A DNA stretch of 64,000 nucleotides from Polymyxa betae (GCA_003693705.1 RBZT01000546.1:186001-250000); one strand, 5' to 3'. Numbered from the stretch's first letter, positions 11,298 through 24,929 are shown. Notes: generated by a model from the sequence alone, not told the origin. Program-made: numbers and translations.

Positions 11298-12583
11298 ATG
11301 CCATCTCACTCTCATGTCTATTTTGATTGTGCGTTCAGTGATGATGGAGCTCTGCTGGCAGCCGCTCATAGCCAATCACTGATATCCGTCTGGAGAACAG
11401 ATAGCATTCTTGTTAGTGTGGCATCTTCGGTGCTGATCTAGTTTTGCGGCCGAGTCTGATTTTGGTTCATAGGATGCTTCTGATCGTCAATCAGATCCAT
11501 TACAGTTATGTGCATTTTGGTGTCTCCTGTTCTGCTCGTTAACGGTGCTGTACTATAGACGCTGTCATTGTAAACCGCAAATCAAATTGAATGCATCTGC
11601 TGGGCCTATATACTCGGTTCTATTCGCCGATCAGCTTTTAATCAGGTTTTTGATTAGCCGTATGATCTCACATATCGAGACTTATTTGCTGTTTCAGTGC
11701 AGCTGATTTGAATATACATGTTTGGGATCTTTCGTGCCAGGATCCAAGATCAGTTTTAACAAATCCTCGATTAGGATCACGATTGGGTGATCAGGCTGTA
11801 GTGGCCGAATCAAATGGGTTGGCTTATTGCTGTGACACCAAGGCTCTATATTCAGCTTCTGGCGATGGGGTCGCCTATCAGTGGGATCTTACAACGGGAT
11901 CTGTATGTTCGCCATCATTCTGTGTAGCTTTCATGAAAGTTTTGCTTAGATCACGAACAAATTTCAGGGGCATACAGACTATCTGCATTGCGTCTGTTTA
12001 GGTCCTCGACCTCATACTATCTTAACTGGATCAGAAGATGGATCTGTTCGTTTATGGGATACGAGATCGACTGACAGTCATGTAATACATTGTTCAAAAA
12101 CGAAAGGTCCTCAAATCGTTATTGTTGTGATAGCTTCGGCGCTCAAAACGTTTTGTTTACAGATTGGATTGGCGCGATTCATTGTAAAGACGATATAGTT
12201 GTAGCTGGGTCTGGCCTGGGGTATATCTATACATATCATACTGGTTCGCAGTCTCTCTTGCAGACATTCAGAGCAGATGCTCCAGTGTTGTCTTTAGAGC
12301 GAAATGAATACGATATAATATCGGCTGGCCGTGAGCCATTTATTTCTACATGGAATTCTGAAGGGGCAAGGAAGGTCAGTTAGTGAGAGTCTCTGAATAT
12401 CATTCAATCGTCTAACGTTGTTTTCTGCAGCTGCAAATTAACACAACAGCTGAATCGATATACAGGGTAAAGATTAATCCAGATCGAAGCAACCGGTTGA
12501 TGATGGCGTGCTCTGGAGCTGAGAATATGCTATCACTGTTTACAGACCTCAGTTTACCCCCATCAGTGAGAATGGCGGTCTAA
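11298..12583 (+). CDS. THOC6: THO complex subunit 6 (WD40 repeat)
   Basis: At least six exons encode a WD40 protein. Recognisable blocks in order are FSDDGALLAAAHSQSLISVW (exon 1), DLNIHVWDLS (from about 11700), SASGDGVAYQWDL, GHTDYLHCVCLGPRP followed by TGSEDGSVRLWDTRS (from about 11968), WIGAIHCKDDIVVAGSG, and ISAGREPFISTWNSEGA. The GHTDY, GSEDG-VRLWD and WIG segments match THOC6 in the same order and spacing. THOC6 is a TREX/THO subunit in nuclear mRNA export; it occurs in animals and plants but not in budding yeast. The stop is at 12581-12583. Splice choices at about 11500 (donor GTTATG) and 12105 (donor GTCCTC) were made to keep frame. Confidence 0.85.
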
Positions 12584-12627
12584 TCGTAAAACTATTTCCT
12601 CCTATTTATTATAAATTTGGTTTATTT

Positions 12628-14257
12628 TTACACAGTGACATTTTCCCAAGTTTCAGGCCTGGTCCAAAAGAAGTCATGTCGATCTCCATAATAAGAACGG
12701 AGGATTATGTCGATTAATTTCCCAACTCGCTTTTGACGTTGAGAAAAAGAACTGCTTCTGCCTGATTCACAACCTCCGATGAAGGAATAAACGAATCGGA
12801 GTTCATTTGTTGGGAGCGTTTCGCCTTTTTCTGGATCAGGGATTGCGATAATTTCATCATTAATAACAATTTTTGGAGCATCTTCCGAGAAGATTGGGAG
12901 TGTTATCCGACCAAGAGAACAGTCGATTGTCAAGCGATCTTCTTTGACACTAGAATTGAAATTAAAAGTAGCACAGCCGACAGCACCAGACCCGATATGG
13001 AAGTGAAATACAGCGGAATCTTCAAATGGGATCGCCCCCTCAACAACAGCTGATCGTTTTGCATACCCTTGAACATGATGTAACGGACCAAATACAAAGT
13101 CAAGAATCTCCAAGACAGGCGTTGCAGACCATTCAAATGGACTGCAATTTGATGGCAACACTTCATTTAGTTCCTTGCTTGGGATAGAGAATTGATACAA
13201 AATATTCCCGACACAACCCAAGTGGTACTTCTCAATTAGTTCGGCTATCAGTGATACCCTTGGGGAGAATGAGACAATGGGCCACAGTGAAGATATCACA
13301 GATGTAGAGTCGACCCGTTGGAGAGCGTAAGCGGAGGAGAAAATTCGATACGAATTAACCAGACAATGCTTGCCGCTCCGTAAAGCCAGCTTACAAAGTT
13401 CGATGCAATCAATGTCACTAGAGCATTCACCAATATAAACCGCATCGATGCTTGTGGATGTTATCAGCTCCGTTGCATTTGAGAATTCTTTCAACTTCTA
13501 GTCAGAATCGGTCATTTCTTCGAAGTTTACAATTAAACTAAAAACACCTTCACAGGTTTCGGCGATGACGAGCCGATAGCTCCAACAACCACACAAGCGT
13601 TTTTGACTGACAGAGCCTGGAGCATGTTTTCAGATAAGCCTCCAACGATTCCCCAACGGATCTGGCTGCCAAAAAGTGAGCAATTGTCAAAGAGCTCAAA
13701 CACTGTTCCAAACCTGCTAAGGTTGGCTAGAGAAGGCAGTGCAACAGCCGCTTTGTAATAATCTAAGATGTGATGCTCAATATCGGCAGCAGAATGATTC
13801 GAATCGGCAACAGGCTGGACGTTCGTTTCGACCGATTCCACAACTGGAGCGCTTTCTTCAACTGCAGCTTTTTCCGCTTCAGCAGCAGCAAGAATGGCAT
13901 TTCCTTCTTGCCGTAAAGCATTTACATGTGAGAAGTAATTATTCCAAAACTGCTGTTCAGTGAGGTTGGCAGAGACAAGTTTCTCAGCTTGAAGTGCTAG
14001 CTGGTTATCGAATTGAACCACAGCTTCAATTTCATCATAATGGTCGTCAAGAACAAACTCGGTTTGTTCTGCATCCTTATCTGCAGGTGTCAAAAATACA
14101 TCATCCGACTACAACCAAATCAGATCGCCGCCTAGTAGAATCAAATATCGCTAACCTGAGCGAGGTCGATGATGGCCTGCTCGATCTGCTTAGGATATCG
14201 TTTACCAGGTCCCGGTATCCATGGTGGCGAGATATCGCTTGACTGTCCCTGGCCCAT
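12628..14257 (-). CDS. BSD domain (SYAP1-like) fused to a degenerate Gfo/Idh/MocA oxidoreductase domain
   Basis: Three in-phase exons (14257-14156, 14108-13548, 13497-12628) give 510 aa. Residues about 35-110 match the BSD domain of SYAP1-type proteins, including LTEQQFWNNYFSHV with the diagnostic Phe-Trp at 88-89. An Ala/Glu linker follows. From about residue 184 a Rossmann fold starts (IRWGIVGG), followed by SIDAVYIGEC and a full C-terminal Gfo/Idh/MocA domain (EILDFVFGPLHHVQGYAK). The BSD domain and the Rossmann start share exon 2, so the fusion does not depend on splice choice. The catalytic EKP motif of the oxidoreductase family is replaced by N-S-Y (269-271), which suggests loss of dehydrogenase activity. 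Confidence 0.87.
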
Positions 14258-14433
14258 CTAATAGACCTGTGGCTCACCAGTCTAATAAATAGAGAAATGA
14301 ACAGATCAATAGTAACATTATCCCATTGTGTATGTATAAGCCTGTTGTATCACGATATGCACCGAAATTTCCCTAAAATTGCGAAACCTTGATAAAAGTT
14401 CGCAGATATTTTTCGTTGACGGCGGATAGTTGA

Positions 14434-15314
<881 letters not shown>

Positions 15315-15412
15315 ATTGGCTTCAGATTCTACTTTCTCCAAATAAATCGGAATTCTTTTTGTGTAGAATCGTGCCAGAAATAACTCTGTATTAATCCGTG
15401 CAACTACCTCGT

Positions 15413-16054
15413 TTAGGAATCGTTTGCACGAAGTCCAATGTTGTGAATTGCTGAGCGTCGGCCTTTTGGCTTTGGTGTCGCCGAAAGACGCTGAACGATT
15501 TCACTTGCGGCCGCTACGACAAGCCAGGTATGCTTCCAATGAGTCGGGTTCAACAATGTTCTTACTGCCCTGGTTTCCTCTTCCGATGCAGTTGGGTTTT
15601 TCTCCAGCCATGCTTGACATCCCAATAGCAAATCGTTCTTCCATCGAGCTAACTGGTATGCAGCGACAATAGCCTTGAGCTGCTCGATGCTTAGCGATCG
15701 AACGATATGGTCATGGTAATCGTTGTATTCGTCTTCCAACGATCGTGTCATTGGCGCAGACAGATCTGGCGAAGGCAATCGCTCGATGGTTGGAGCAATT
15801 GGTTGCGGTTCAGCTTCTGATACTGAAGACGCCGATTCTGCTTCGGGCTGAGCCTTTAGAAATGGCGCTTCTAATGGGGAGATATCATCGGGAAACATGG
15901 CCAACGTCTCGAGATCGAGACTGAATTCTAAACCCTGATCGTGAACACGATGTTCAGTTGCGCCGACATCCAGCACTAGTTCGTCTTCAAATGTAGGAAG
16001 GCAGAGATATTCCATGCCACTAAAATCCATCGTAGTCCAGTCTTCTGGGTTCAT
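15413..16054 (-). CDS. Hypothetical acidic protein
   Basis: The single-exon frame of 213 aa starts MNPEDWTTMDF. The N-terminal half is acidic and Pro/Glu-rich, probably disordered. The second half (from about residue 105) is predicted helical, with a YNDYHDHIVRSLSIEQLKAI segment and Trp-containing helices. I recognise no family; a small adaptor or transcription-related protein is possible but unsupported. It lies tandem downstream of the SAPS gene (196 bp) and convergent with the E2 gene (98 bp between stops). Confidence 0.55.
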   Translation of the reverse strand: MNPEDWTTMDFSGMEYLCLPTFEDELVLDVGATEHRVHDQGLEFSLDLETLAMFPDDISPLEAPFLKAQPEAESASSVSEAEPQPIAPTIERLPSPDLSAPMTRSLEDEYNDYHDHIVRSLSIEQLKAIVAAYQLARWKNDLLLGCQAWLEKNPTASEEETRAVRTLLNPTHWKHTWLVVAAASEIVQRLSATPKPKGRRSAIHNIGLRANDS

Positions 16055-16250
16055 CGCGCTACCTGAAATATATTAAATTAAGTTAAATCGAAATAGAAGT
16101 TTGATGCTAAAATGGATGAGACGACTATTCGTTGTCAAATAAGTCAAGTTGAGTCATGTTCGACCAAAACTTCGCTTCGTGTGACTCATTATTGGACCGT
16201 AAAACATGTGGCAGTGAAATAGCTATGTTGTTTTATCCATCTTTGATTAA

Positions 16251-18692
16251 TCAGAAACGGGGTTCAAGATCTGATTCTTCACTTGGGTGAACCACCTCAC
16301 TGTTGCTGCCTGAGAATTCGGATAGCTGACCGAAGATGTCGTCGTCTTCGACGACATGAAATTCCTGATCTAATGAACTATAAGTGAACAAGACATCGAG
16401 AGATTTTGAACTTCAGACCATCAAAAGAGATTTGTGGCCAGACGTCGCTATCAAAAGGTGTAGATGAGGAAGAATTCATCAGATCGAACATTGCTTGAGT
16501 CTGGATATGATTGCTTTCAGACTCAAAATTCGATTCTCCAGACCTTCACAAAGGATAAACTCAACAGATTTCATCATCTATAATTTGCTTACACAATAAA
16601 CTCATCATCAACTGGCAGATTATGAGGTGAATTTTGACAATTCGACTTTTGGTCCAATTCGGGTTTAAATCCGCCTAATTGAACAGTGAGTTTTTCGTTC
16701 TCCACTGAAAGTCGATCATTGACGAAGTTCCTCCAGACAGCCGGATCTAATGGGAAGAATCAGAGATTGACCGATAAGAAATGTCAGCAAATCGAACCTG
16801 GATGAATCCATTCAATAATGTTAGGTTGATGTACACTGAAATCAACGATCAAATTGAGAATTCGCAATATGTGGCTAATATTGCTATATTGCGCCTTCCT
16901 TTGTTCTGCAAGTTTCTGATTCTCTTCATAAAGATCGATAGCCGTAGGGACAAACTTCCCTTGTTGAAGAAACTATGACAGGCATTGAGTATCATAGTCA
17001 CCATTGCAATAGGAATGACCACCTCCTGTATCAATGCTGGAGAGGTCTTTGGGTTCAATATGGCAACAGCGATATTTTCCGTTATAAAGTGTAAGATCGA
17101 ATTCCATTTGAATTCAAAAAAGTACGACAGCAGAACAGGAATGAAATGTGATTCCACCATCGTGCTCTGAACTTTCGGTATGCCTGTGCGTAACAAAGAC
17201 AGGGCCAGTTCGGCCAGTTTCAATCTGGCGGCTCCTGTACGAGTTGAAATCCATTCTGGCTTCCTGCAATGACCATCATTTACCTAAAGGCTGAATCTCT
17301 GCACCCATCGGCGAGGGAACAGGATCAGGGCGTGGACTGTTCATTCCCATTTCAAATATCGCCGGTAATTTTTCCAGAATAATCGTAATTGGGAAGGGAA
17401 TATCTTCAGCGAAGAGTTCATCTTCGAAATCTGATGAAAATTTGATTAATTCAGTAAAAAACGTTTCGTCAAAACAGACTCACCTTGGCTTATTATGGCC
17501 TGTCTTTGAACAATGACGGAAAGGACTCCCAATCCATTCTCAAAAGCCGATGCTGAACCAGAGATAACGTTATCGATGAGATTATTCAGCACAGCCGGGC
17601 TCGATAAATGGTTTACTGCAATATTCCCAATGAATATGATAATGCACATGATCAGAGAAACTGCTCACCTAAAAGTGATGTGGATGATGCTGGACATTTC
17701 AGGACCATATCAATAAGGGCATGCGATGCGTTAATATGCACCAGCTCGGAATATTCAGATTGGAACAGCTTCACTATGGCGGGCATGAATTTTAGGTCAA
17801 ATAGCCACTGTTTCTGATTTAATAAATCATCATGGTAAAACAAATCGATAATCTGACCTTCCTATCGTTTGTATTTTCAAGATTGCCATCATCCCAACCA
17901 ATCATAATCTGCTAGACATAAGCAACAACATATCACAATTACAGATAGCATACAATCACTTCCAAGATCGATGTATTATCAATCTGATTGATTAAAGCTG
18001 ATACAATCTGCAGGATATTCATGGCATTGACACGATTACCGAAACGAGATCTACCTCCGGATTTCGGCTTAGAAATTGAGCGATTTCTTGATACTTCTTC
18101 TGGATGAGAACAGCGACGACTTTTCGAAAGTGACCTGCTCGTCGATTATCCACCTAAAATCAAGCTGATTTGAACAACTTTGCATCAATGAACGAATGCA
18201 ATACGCGTTGATCGCCATTCAAGACCAGACTGAACAATTTGCTCATGGCGTCTTCTGAAGAGACAATCGCCTCGGTAATCTGGGGCACTTCGCAGGCTAC
18301 AACCTCTGATGCGACATAGGCAAACCTAAGTAGCTGTTAACGGCGGTAATCCGATGTTCGGTAAAGTGCCTGACCTTTCATCATCCGATTTCGGATCAGA
18401 GGAGCCGGAAACAATTAAGCTCACCAACCCCAATATTGTCTCAGGTTTGGATAAACTGAGCAATTGCAAACAATTACAAACAAAAATGGACATTGAAAAT
18501 CTAAATGCTTGATTACAATTCCAACAGGGTGGGGTTGGATGATCTGCATTCTTGCAAGATATCATTATCGGAAAGCAACGCTTGCAAATTGCATTGCGTC
18601 TCGTCATCAAGTATAGCCGCAATGGAGCTGGTCGATTGCGATCCGACAGTATCTGCCAGCCCCGAGGTCCAAAACGAACCCTGCAGATCCAT
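16251..18692 (-). CDS. SAPS-family regulatory subunit of PP6/Sit4 phosphatase
   Basis: This gene has many exons (about a dozen) and introns of about 50 nt. The start MDLQGSFWTSGLAD, followed by SDNDILQECRSSNPTLLE, matches the SAPS N-terminus (xFWxx... LLxExDxLQECKxxNxxLL). Later blocks are HINASHALIDMV, SASAFENGLGVLSVIV, FIPVLLSYFFEFKWNSILHFITENIAVAILN and SNISHILRILNLI, all in family order. SAPS proteins form an armadillo-like scaffold that binds the Sit4/PP6 catalytic subunit. The C-terminus after the fold is short and acidic (EDDDIFGQLSEF... to the stop at 16251-16253). Only the span and selected exons are firm; individual splice sites in 17280-18500 were not all checked. Confidence 0.82.
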
Positions 18693-19221
18693 AAACAGGC
18701 GGCGATGGGTGCTTACACCCGCCTATAATCAATGAAAATGATATACAGGAGAATGTGAGCTCAGATGGGACAATTAGCGACCCCAGATCAAGTAATAGAT
18801 AGACCCCAGAGGCCCCAGGCCACCTTAATACGTCCTCTCTCTCGATACAACTCCGATCATATCATCTTTTTGTCGGTGATGAAATGCATGCCATCATGGA
18901 AGCTGCTAATTCGGCTTCCTAGACAATCGTTTACTCAACTAAGCGGTGCTACACACGATGTGTCCCTGAGCCTGGAAACTTGAATCCGCCACCCAAGGGC
19001 AGAATTTTCTCCCGATTGATTACACATCGTACATATAAAACGTGTTTAATGCTTTGTGTAGTGAAAAACATCAAATATCTGTGTTTGACAATGGTAAAAT
19101 CTTTTTTGAAAAGATTACAGATTTTTGAAAAAAATTGTGAGGAGAGGCTGCGCATCCCATGTCTTGTTGCTGTATCATTGCACTACAGTATTTGAAATCA
19201 TAATCGCATTTGTCGTATTAG
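18693..19221. other. Divergent intergenic region
   Basis: About 530 bp separate the SAPS gene (minus) from PRP18 (plus). Short open frames at 18765-18983 and 18980-19195 lack protein-like features. No repeat or RNA gene was recognised. Confidence 0.5.
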
Positions 19222-20478
19222 ATGGATATTCTTACAAAGGAGATCGCACAGAAACGTGCTGCCCTATTGCAGGCATCAGCAGATAAACCAAAGAAGTACA
19301 GGAGAAGGAGCGAATTAGAGTCGGCCCCAGAGCCTAAGCCTGACCCGGCACCTGAACAGCCTTCTGAAGAGCCAACCTCCTGCGATCATTCTAAACAACC
19401 ACCTAACGAATCAGCTGTAGATCAAGATGTCAACGAGTCGAAAGCGCTGCCATATACTCACGAAGAGATATGCAAGGCGTTGAGAGCATTTGCGGTTCCT
19501 ATCCTGTTTTTTGGTGAGACCCTCTCCGATCAGTTAACTCGGCTTCGAAAGCTACAGCTGGAGGTAATCCGTTATCGTCAGTTAACATTCAGCTAATTTA
19601 ATGATCAGGCTCACGATAGAGAACATGGTAGTGCCGCTGGCAAACATGATAATCTACAGCGAGCCATCGAGAAAGAAATCGAAAGCGAAATGGTATTATG
19701 AAAGCTTGTGCGCATAATCGAATGAAATATTGAGTGCTTTTTAGGTCGCTGCCCATGTTAAGAAGGATTTTAACCCAAACCACGATAATCATAAGGTTTG
19801 CTCATTTTAAAAATTTTTTATTGAATTTGATTTATCTAATATTCAAATAGTCCTCGAGCTTGGATAAATATAGAGAGCAAAAGACACGAGATCAGTTCGA
19901 CAACGTCGAAGACTATGTTCTGTACTTTTTCAAGGTAAACCCTGCAGCGTATGGATTTCGTAGATTGTTAATGAGCCTGTTGACAGCGGCTTCTCCTACT
20001 TTGGGAGCAGGAGCTGAAAGAGCGACCGGACGATGTTAAGCGTTCTGTAAAAGGAAAGAAAGCGGCCGCCACACAAAAGCAAACCCATCTCTATATTAAA
20101 CCTCTGTTCAAGCTGTTAAAGGCACGAGAGACCCCAACTGATATCCTCAATGATATCACTATTATTGTTGATATGGCTATTCAACGTGAATACGTTAAGG
20201 TGACCTATATTCTTTCCTAGTCTTGCTAACGGATTTATAATTTGTCAAAGGCAAACGACCATTACCTACGAATGTCAATCGGGAATGCCCCGTGGCCAAT
20301 GGGTGTTACTATGGTTGGTATTCACGAACGTAAAGGGCGCGAGAAGATCTTCTCTCAGTCAATCGCTCATGTCCTTAACGATGAGACGCAGAGGAAATAC
20401 ATCCAGAGCATAAAAAGGTTACTAACATATGGACAAACTATCCATCCAAATCCTTCTAATACCAAGAATGTTGGCTAA
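19222..20478 (+). CDS. PRP18: Pre-mRNA splicing factor PRP18
   Basis: Six exons keep frame: 19222-19563, 19609-19692, 19745-19795, 19851-19934, 20011-20199, 20251-20478, giving 325 aa. The N-terminus [15 protein letters not shown] and the Prp18/SFM-like segment (IRLFGET equivalent: [21 protein letters not shown]) are present. The C-terminal Prp18 fold is highly conserved: [39 protein letters not shown] and [16 protein letters not shown]18 acts with Slu7 in the second step of splicing, choosing the 3' splice site. Length is close to the family's usual size (about 340 aa). Confidence 0.96.
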
Positions 20479-20553
20479 ACTATTGGCACATTGTTCTACC
20501 GAGAGCGATCTTCTCAGCGTACTTAGTTGATAGTTGAGTTGCATTCGGCAGCA

Positions 20554-23212
20554 ATGGACACGGACGACATGCATATGACCGTTAAGGACCTGAAAAGGTT
20601 CGAAAAAGAAAAGCAGTTCATGGCCAGTAAGATCGCTGATCTTGAGGCCCAACTTGAGTCAGGACGAATTAAGCTTGACGAATTCAGCGCCATGCAATCA
20701 GTCCATACACAGGAGCTAATCGATGCTAAACAGCAATTATCTGAAGCCGATAATCGCCTGAAACTCAATAAAGAAGTCGGTGCGAAATTCGAGCGGTTAG
20801 CGAAAGATCGCGAAATCCGCATCGACGAGCTCGAGAGAGAGATTCGAAAAGCCAATGAGACAATTCAGCAACACGAAGAGAAGATCGAGGCGTTAGAACT
20901 GCAATTAGAGCAGGTTGGATCTGGACGTCAGGACTTGATTGATCAGAACGCTCTGGTTAATAAGCTCAAGAAGCAGCTGATCCAGGCTATAGCTGCAGCT
21001 AGTCGCGAACAGAACGATGTTCAGAACGCTCTGCAAACCACAGCTATGATGCTGCAGGAGATTCGAATCGAGTATGAAAAATTCACAGAAACGAGCCGGG
21101 CCGAGTTCCACGAACATCTCGACGCCAAAGATTCCGAATTGGAGGCGTTGCGACAGCGGCTGGAACGTGGAAATCAGGTGCATTTTGAGAACGCTAAACA
21201 TATGCTATTAGAACAGAAAGAATTGGTTGATGCTTTGAAAAACCAGTTTGATGAATACAGGAGAACGGCAGAACATATATTTTTGACCGAGGCCAAGAAG
21301 ATGGAAGGAAAGCTGAGCGCTCAAAGTCTAAAGCATGAGCTTGAATTGAAATATACAATCAGAGCTAAAGATCTACATTTCCGACGAATGGTGGCCGCCA
21401 AAGATGCCAAGATCATGAATCTAATTGAAGGCACCGACCTGCAGGCGTTCTTGGTGAAGCATGAGATCGAACTGGATCATTTGCGACGACAGCACGAACG
21501 TGACCTGGAGATCGTGAAAGAGGAAGTGGAAGAGGCACAAACCAAACAATTCCAGCAGCTACAGAACAAGGTCGCTGTACAGGAGCTGGACATTGAGAAG
21601 GCGAATCAGAACGTCAAACATCTGGAGACGAAATTGGGCGAGACATTGGAGCTCGTGAAACAGTCTAAACAGGAGATGATCTCCAAAGATGCAGCTCATG
21701 TTGCTCAGATGAATGAAATGCAAGATCAGGTTTGTAGACTCAAACGGGTTTACTTCGGATGGATCGTGATTGTCTGTTCAGGTTCGATTATCGCAGCAAA
21801 TGGTTGACGATTTAACCCGGGCACATGAGACATTACGCCATCGTATCGTTCGCCTGAAACTGAAATTGAATGGAGAAGGTCGAGATGATCTTGGTTCACT
21901 TCTGAAGAGATTGACCACCGAGACACATCGATTGTATGTTCTCTGTAAATGTTCACAGAATCTGTCGAATTTACACACGATGCTGTAGATCTGGTTTGTT
22001 TGAGAATTTGTCAGCCAAGCAGAAGGCTACGAACGAGATGTGTGATAAACTAAGAGCAGAACGGGATCGATATCGAGAAATCACTGTTGCATTGAAACAT
22101 GACCTTCTCGAGCGACGAAAGAACATAGAAGCGCTGACCAAGGCGTTCGAGACTTCCCTGAACTCGAACCTGAGGCGACAAATGGGAACGAGATCCCGTC
22201 TTACAGAAATCAACCCAGATCAATTCATTACCAACGATGCTCAGGATGCAGTCAGTTCTGAATCGCTTCGAGTTTCAATATCTGATTGAGGATTTAGCAG
22301 GTCGTTGGAATGGAGCCGCCGGACGACATCCATCCGACCTTAATTCGTGAGAAGGACCATGAGCGCATTCTAGATCGACTTCGATGCCTAACGCATGGGA
22401 TCCCTACCCTGCAATCTGATCTAAGCACATCACCATCTATTGGGAAGTTCAACATAGTTGAAGTGCAGACCATGACCCGAGCTATGCCCTTTAGTGATTC
22501 TGTAGGTCGGGCTCTGGATATGACCCGACCTCTATATCAATATAGAGAACCACATCAGCTTAGTAGAATGGCTGAAGATCAGGTCCTAGTTAGACATCAC
22601 ACCATCGACGATATTCAGCTCGGATTGAAGCTGATTTCTCAATTCAAGGCATTAACCCGGCAATATAGGTTTGGAAGATTCTGTATTGAATTCTGGAATT
22701 CTGACGCAATGGTTTAGAAATCGTGATAACAACACCAGCTTGATCCGAATAGCTTCGGCGCCGAAATCCAAATCGACTGCCGAGCAGTCAAAATTAGATT
22801 CTGAAACGCATCAGACCGATCCAGATCAAGATAACCAGCTGTCATCGAGTATACTGGCAGATCGTGCTCTGTACAAGAAGGATGCAGATGAAGGACCCAC
22901 TCCAAGGGCATATCAGAGCCAGGATAAACAATGTGATAGTAATAGCTCGAATAAGCAACAGCCTGAACGATCTTATCTTTCCAGTCATGTGACCAAATTA
23001 GAATTCGATCAGGAGGTGAATTCTGCCCATCAGCAGCCTCGACTGAAGGTAATCTGCAGTTTTTGGGTTCTACGTTATCTATTGACAAGAGCCCAATATA
23101 GAGGCGATTTGATACTAAACGCAACGAGCAATCGAAATCGAGACCAAGGTCTCGGCCAAATATTCGAACTAATATTTTAGGACAGTCTATTAATAAAGGC
23201 AATGATAGGTAG
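20554..23212 (+). CDS. Long coiled-coil protein, possibly basal-body/flagellar
   Basis: About six exons encode a long protein, starting with a 392-codon exon (20554-21729). Heptads are almost unbroken from residue 10 to 370 and resume over exons 2 and 3 (from 21782 and about 21990). The later part is disordered and polar, ending in a basic tail at the stop 23210-23212. Key joins are donor 21730 to acceptor 21781, and GTCAGT about 22251 to GCAG about 22303. The composition resembles coiled-coil proteins of basal bodies and axonemes, but I cannot name a family, so a flagellar role is only inferred from the ciliary genes nearby. The ATG lies 75 bp after the PRP18 stop. Confidence 0.65.
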
Positions 23213-23263
23213 CAGGGCAATACTTGTCAAAGTGATTTAATTGATGTACAGTGAAAGTTGAGT

Positions 23264-24929
23264 TTAACCATGAGAAACATGATGCGTGTTAAGCTTGTAG
23301 TTGCCAACCTGTCCTACCAGTTTCGTAATGAATTGTTCGGGCACTGGAATCTCGATTGGGTCGCTCTTAGCGGTCGGGCCTGGGACACGAATATTGACTT
23401 CGGAGATATTGGAAGTAACAATGCTGGGATCCCTGAAGACAGCTTAGACACTCCCCCATTCAGGACAAGCAACATACTTGTTGATGCATTCTTGAGACAG
23501 AATTAGTTGGCATCCGTGTGTCTTATCCACAGCAATGCTTGGAGACACACCTGTCATACCAACTTCTACCGATTGACAATTGACGACTTCAACAGTCGAT
23601 ACAACATCAGATAGCAAGAGACCCGTTTTCTTGCAGCTGTCCATACAGATGGCTTTAACTTTGGCACTGACATGGATTGTAGAACCTTCACATTTGTAAA
23701 TGTAAACAGTATGAGTCATAAGCACACCATCTGGTAGCTCGACTTTGGGGTTGTCTACGAAGTTCTCGACAAACCACTTTCCTTGGCTATGCGTGATACT
23801 GGGCGGTTTCTTTACCGGCGCTTTGGCAGCTTTTGATGATGCACCATGCGTTCCTTTCTTTTCGGTCGTGGTAACCAATCCAGAGCGATCTTCAGCAGGA
23901 CGATTCTTCGACTTCATGTCAGCGGTGACTTTGTTGAGGCTTTTGGTGATATTGGAGCCTTGGTTGATTTCAGCGAAAACAGCTGCCATCCCAGAAAGTT
24001 GTGGCGGTTCATCTGAATGAACAACCGGCTGGGCGGGAGGAGGCGGTGGCGGAGGGCAGCCAGCTGGTGGCGGAGGAGGGCATTGTGGAGCCGCAGGGGC
24101 GCCAGACTGCTTGAAATCTTTCAGATCTTTGCCTTTAGCATTCCATTCAAGTCCAGTTGTGTGGTGCGCTTTAATGTAAGACTGCAAAAGCAGTTAATGA
24201 AATGAGCGGTGAGGCATCCTGTTCTAACAACCTTCATTTCAGATAATGATGTTTTGATCTGTTTAACGAAGTTTTTGTGATCATCGTCGGGGAACTGGGT
24301 AAGAATTTTGTTCAGATAGAACATCGAGGCCTCTAGCTGGGTTTGAACATGGCCTTGAGGCGTAGAATGAGCAACTATCCATAAAAAAGCCTGAGCTGCT
24401 TCTGCAAATGCAGCCTGATGATTGTAGTACTGATAACATACATATTAATGGATAAACACGGAGTTGGATCCATTGATTACTTTGCTGCGGTTATCCTGAC
24501 CAGCATCTGCTTCTTGGACAACTTTTGACAGTGGTTCGATGAATTCTCTCAGTTTCGCATCATCTGGTTTCTTGCACTGTGATGCAGCCGAAACTGCAAT
24601 GCAGATAAAATCGAAACCACGTTTAGCAAGATCACCCTACTAATGGGTGAATGGTTTAACACCCCAATAAGCAAAAAAAGTACAATATTCCCAACGTCAC
24701 CGCCGATCTTTTTACAAGTGGCTAAAAACGGCTCGGCGTGTTCGCTGTAATAAGACTTATAAGCATTGACAGATGGCGACGCTGGGGCTGCATCCGCTTG
24801 AACTGCAGCTGGTGCAGCACTTCGAGTGGGCTTCGATTGCCCAGGTTCCGAAGATATGCGGGTCTCGAACTGCTCTAGGCGTTGAACGCAAGCCTCGAAT
24901 CGTTGCATGACAGCGTCAAATGTAGCCAT
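23264..24929 (-). CDS. CAP: Adenylyl cyclase-associated protein (CAP/SRV2)
   Basis: Multi-exon gene. The N-terminus MATFDAVMQRFEACVQRLEQ is the oligomerisation helix. Next come the CAP helical-folded domain (SYYSEHAEPFL, FLWIVAHSTPQGHV), two polyproline runs of the WH2-flanking region (about 24020-24090) and the C-terminal beta-helix (KWFVENF, IYKCEGSTIHVSAKVKAI, CQSVEV). The last exon ends with VPEQFITKLVGQVGNYKL, the classic CAP tail. The final intron uses GTATGT just before the acceptor at about 23435. CAP recycles cofilin-bound ADP-actin and binds adenylyl cyclase in yeasts. Confidence 0.93.

Noticed and set aside
13533..14093. BSD-type protein as a separate gene ending at a stop at 13533
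   Set aside because: The intron 13547-13498 removes that stop, and the Rossmann start of the oxidoreductase lies upstream of it in the same exon.
18693..19221. Short frames as possible genes between SAPS and PRP18
   Set aside because: They have no recognisable features and sit where two divergent promoters are expected.
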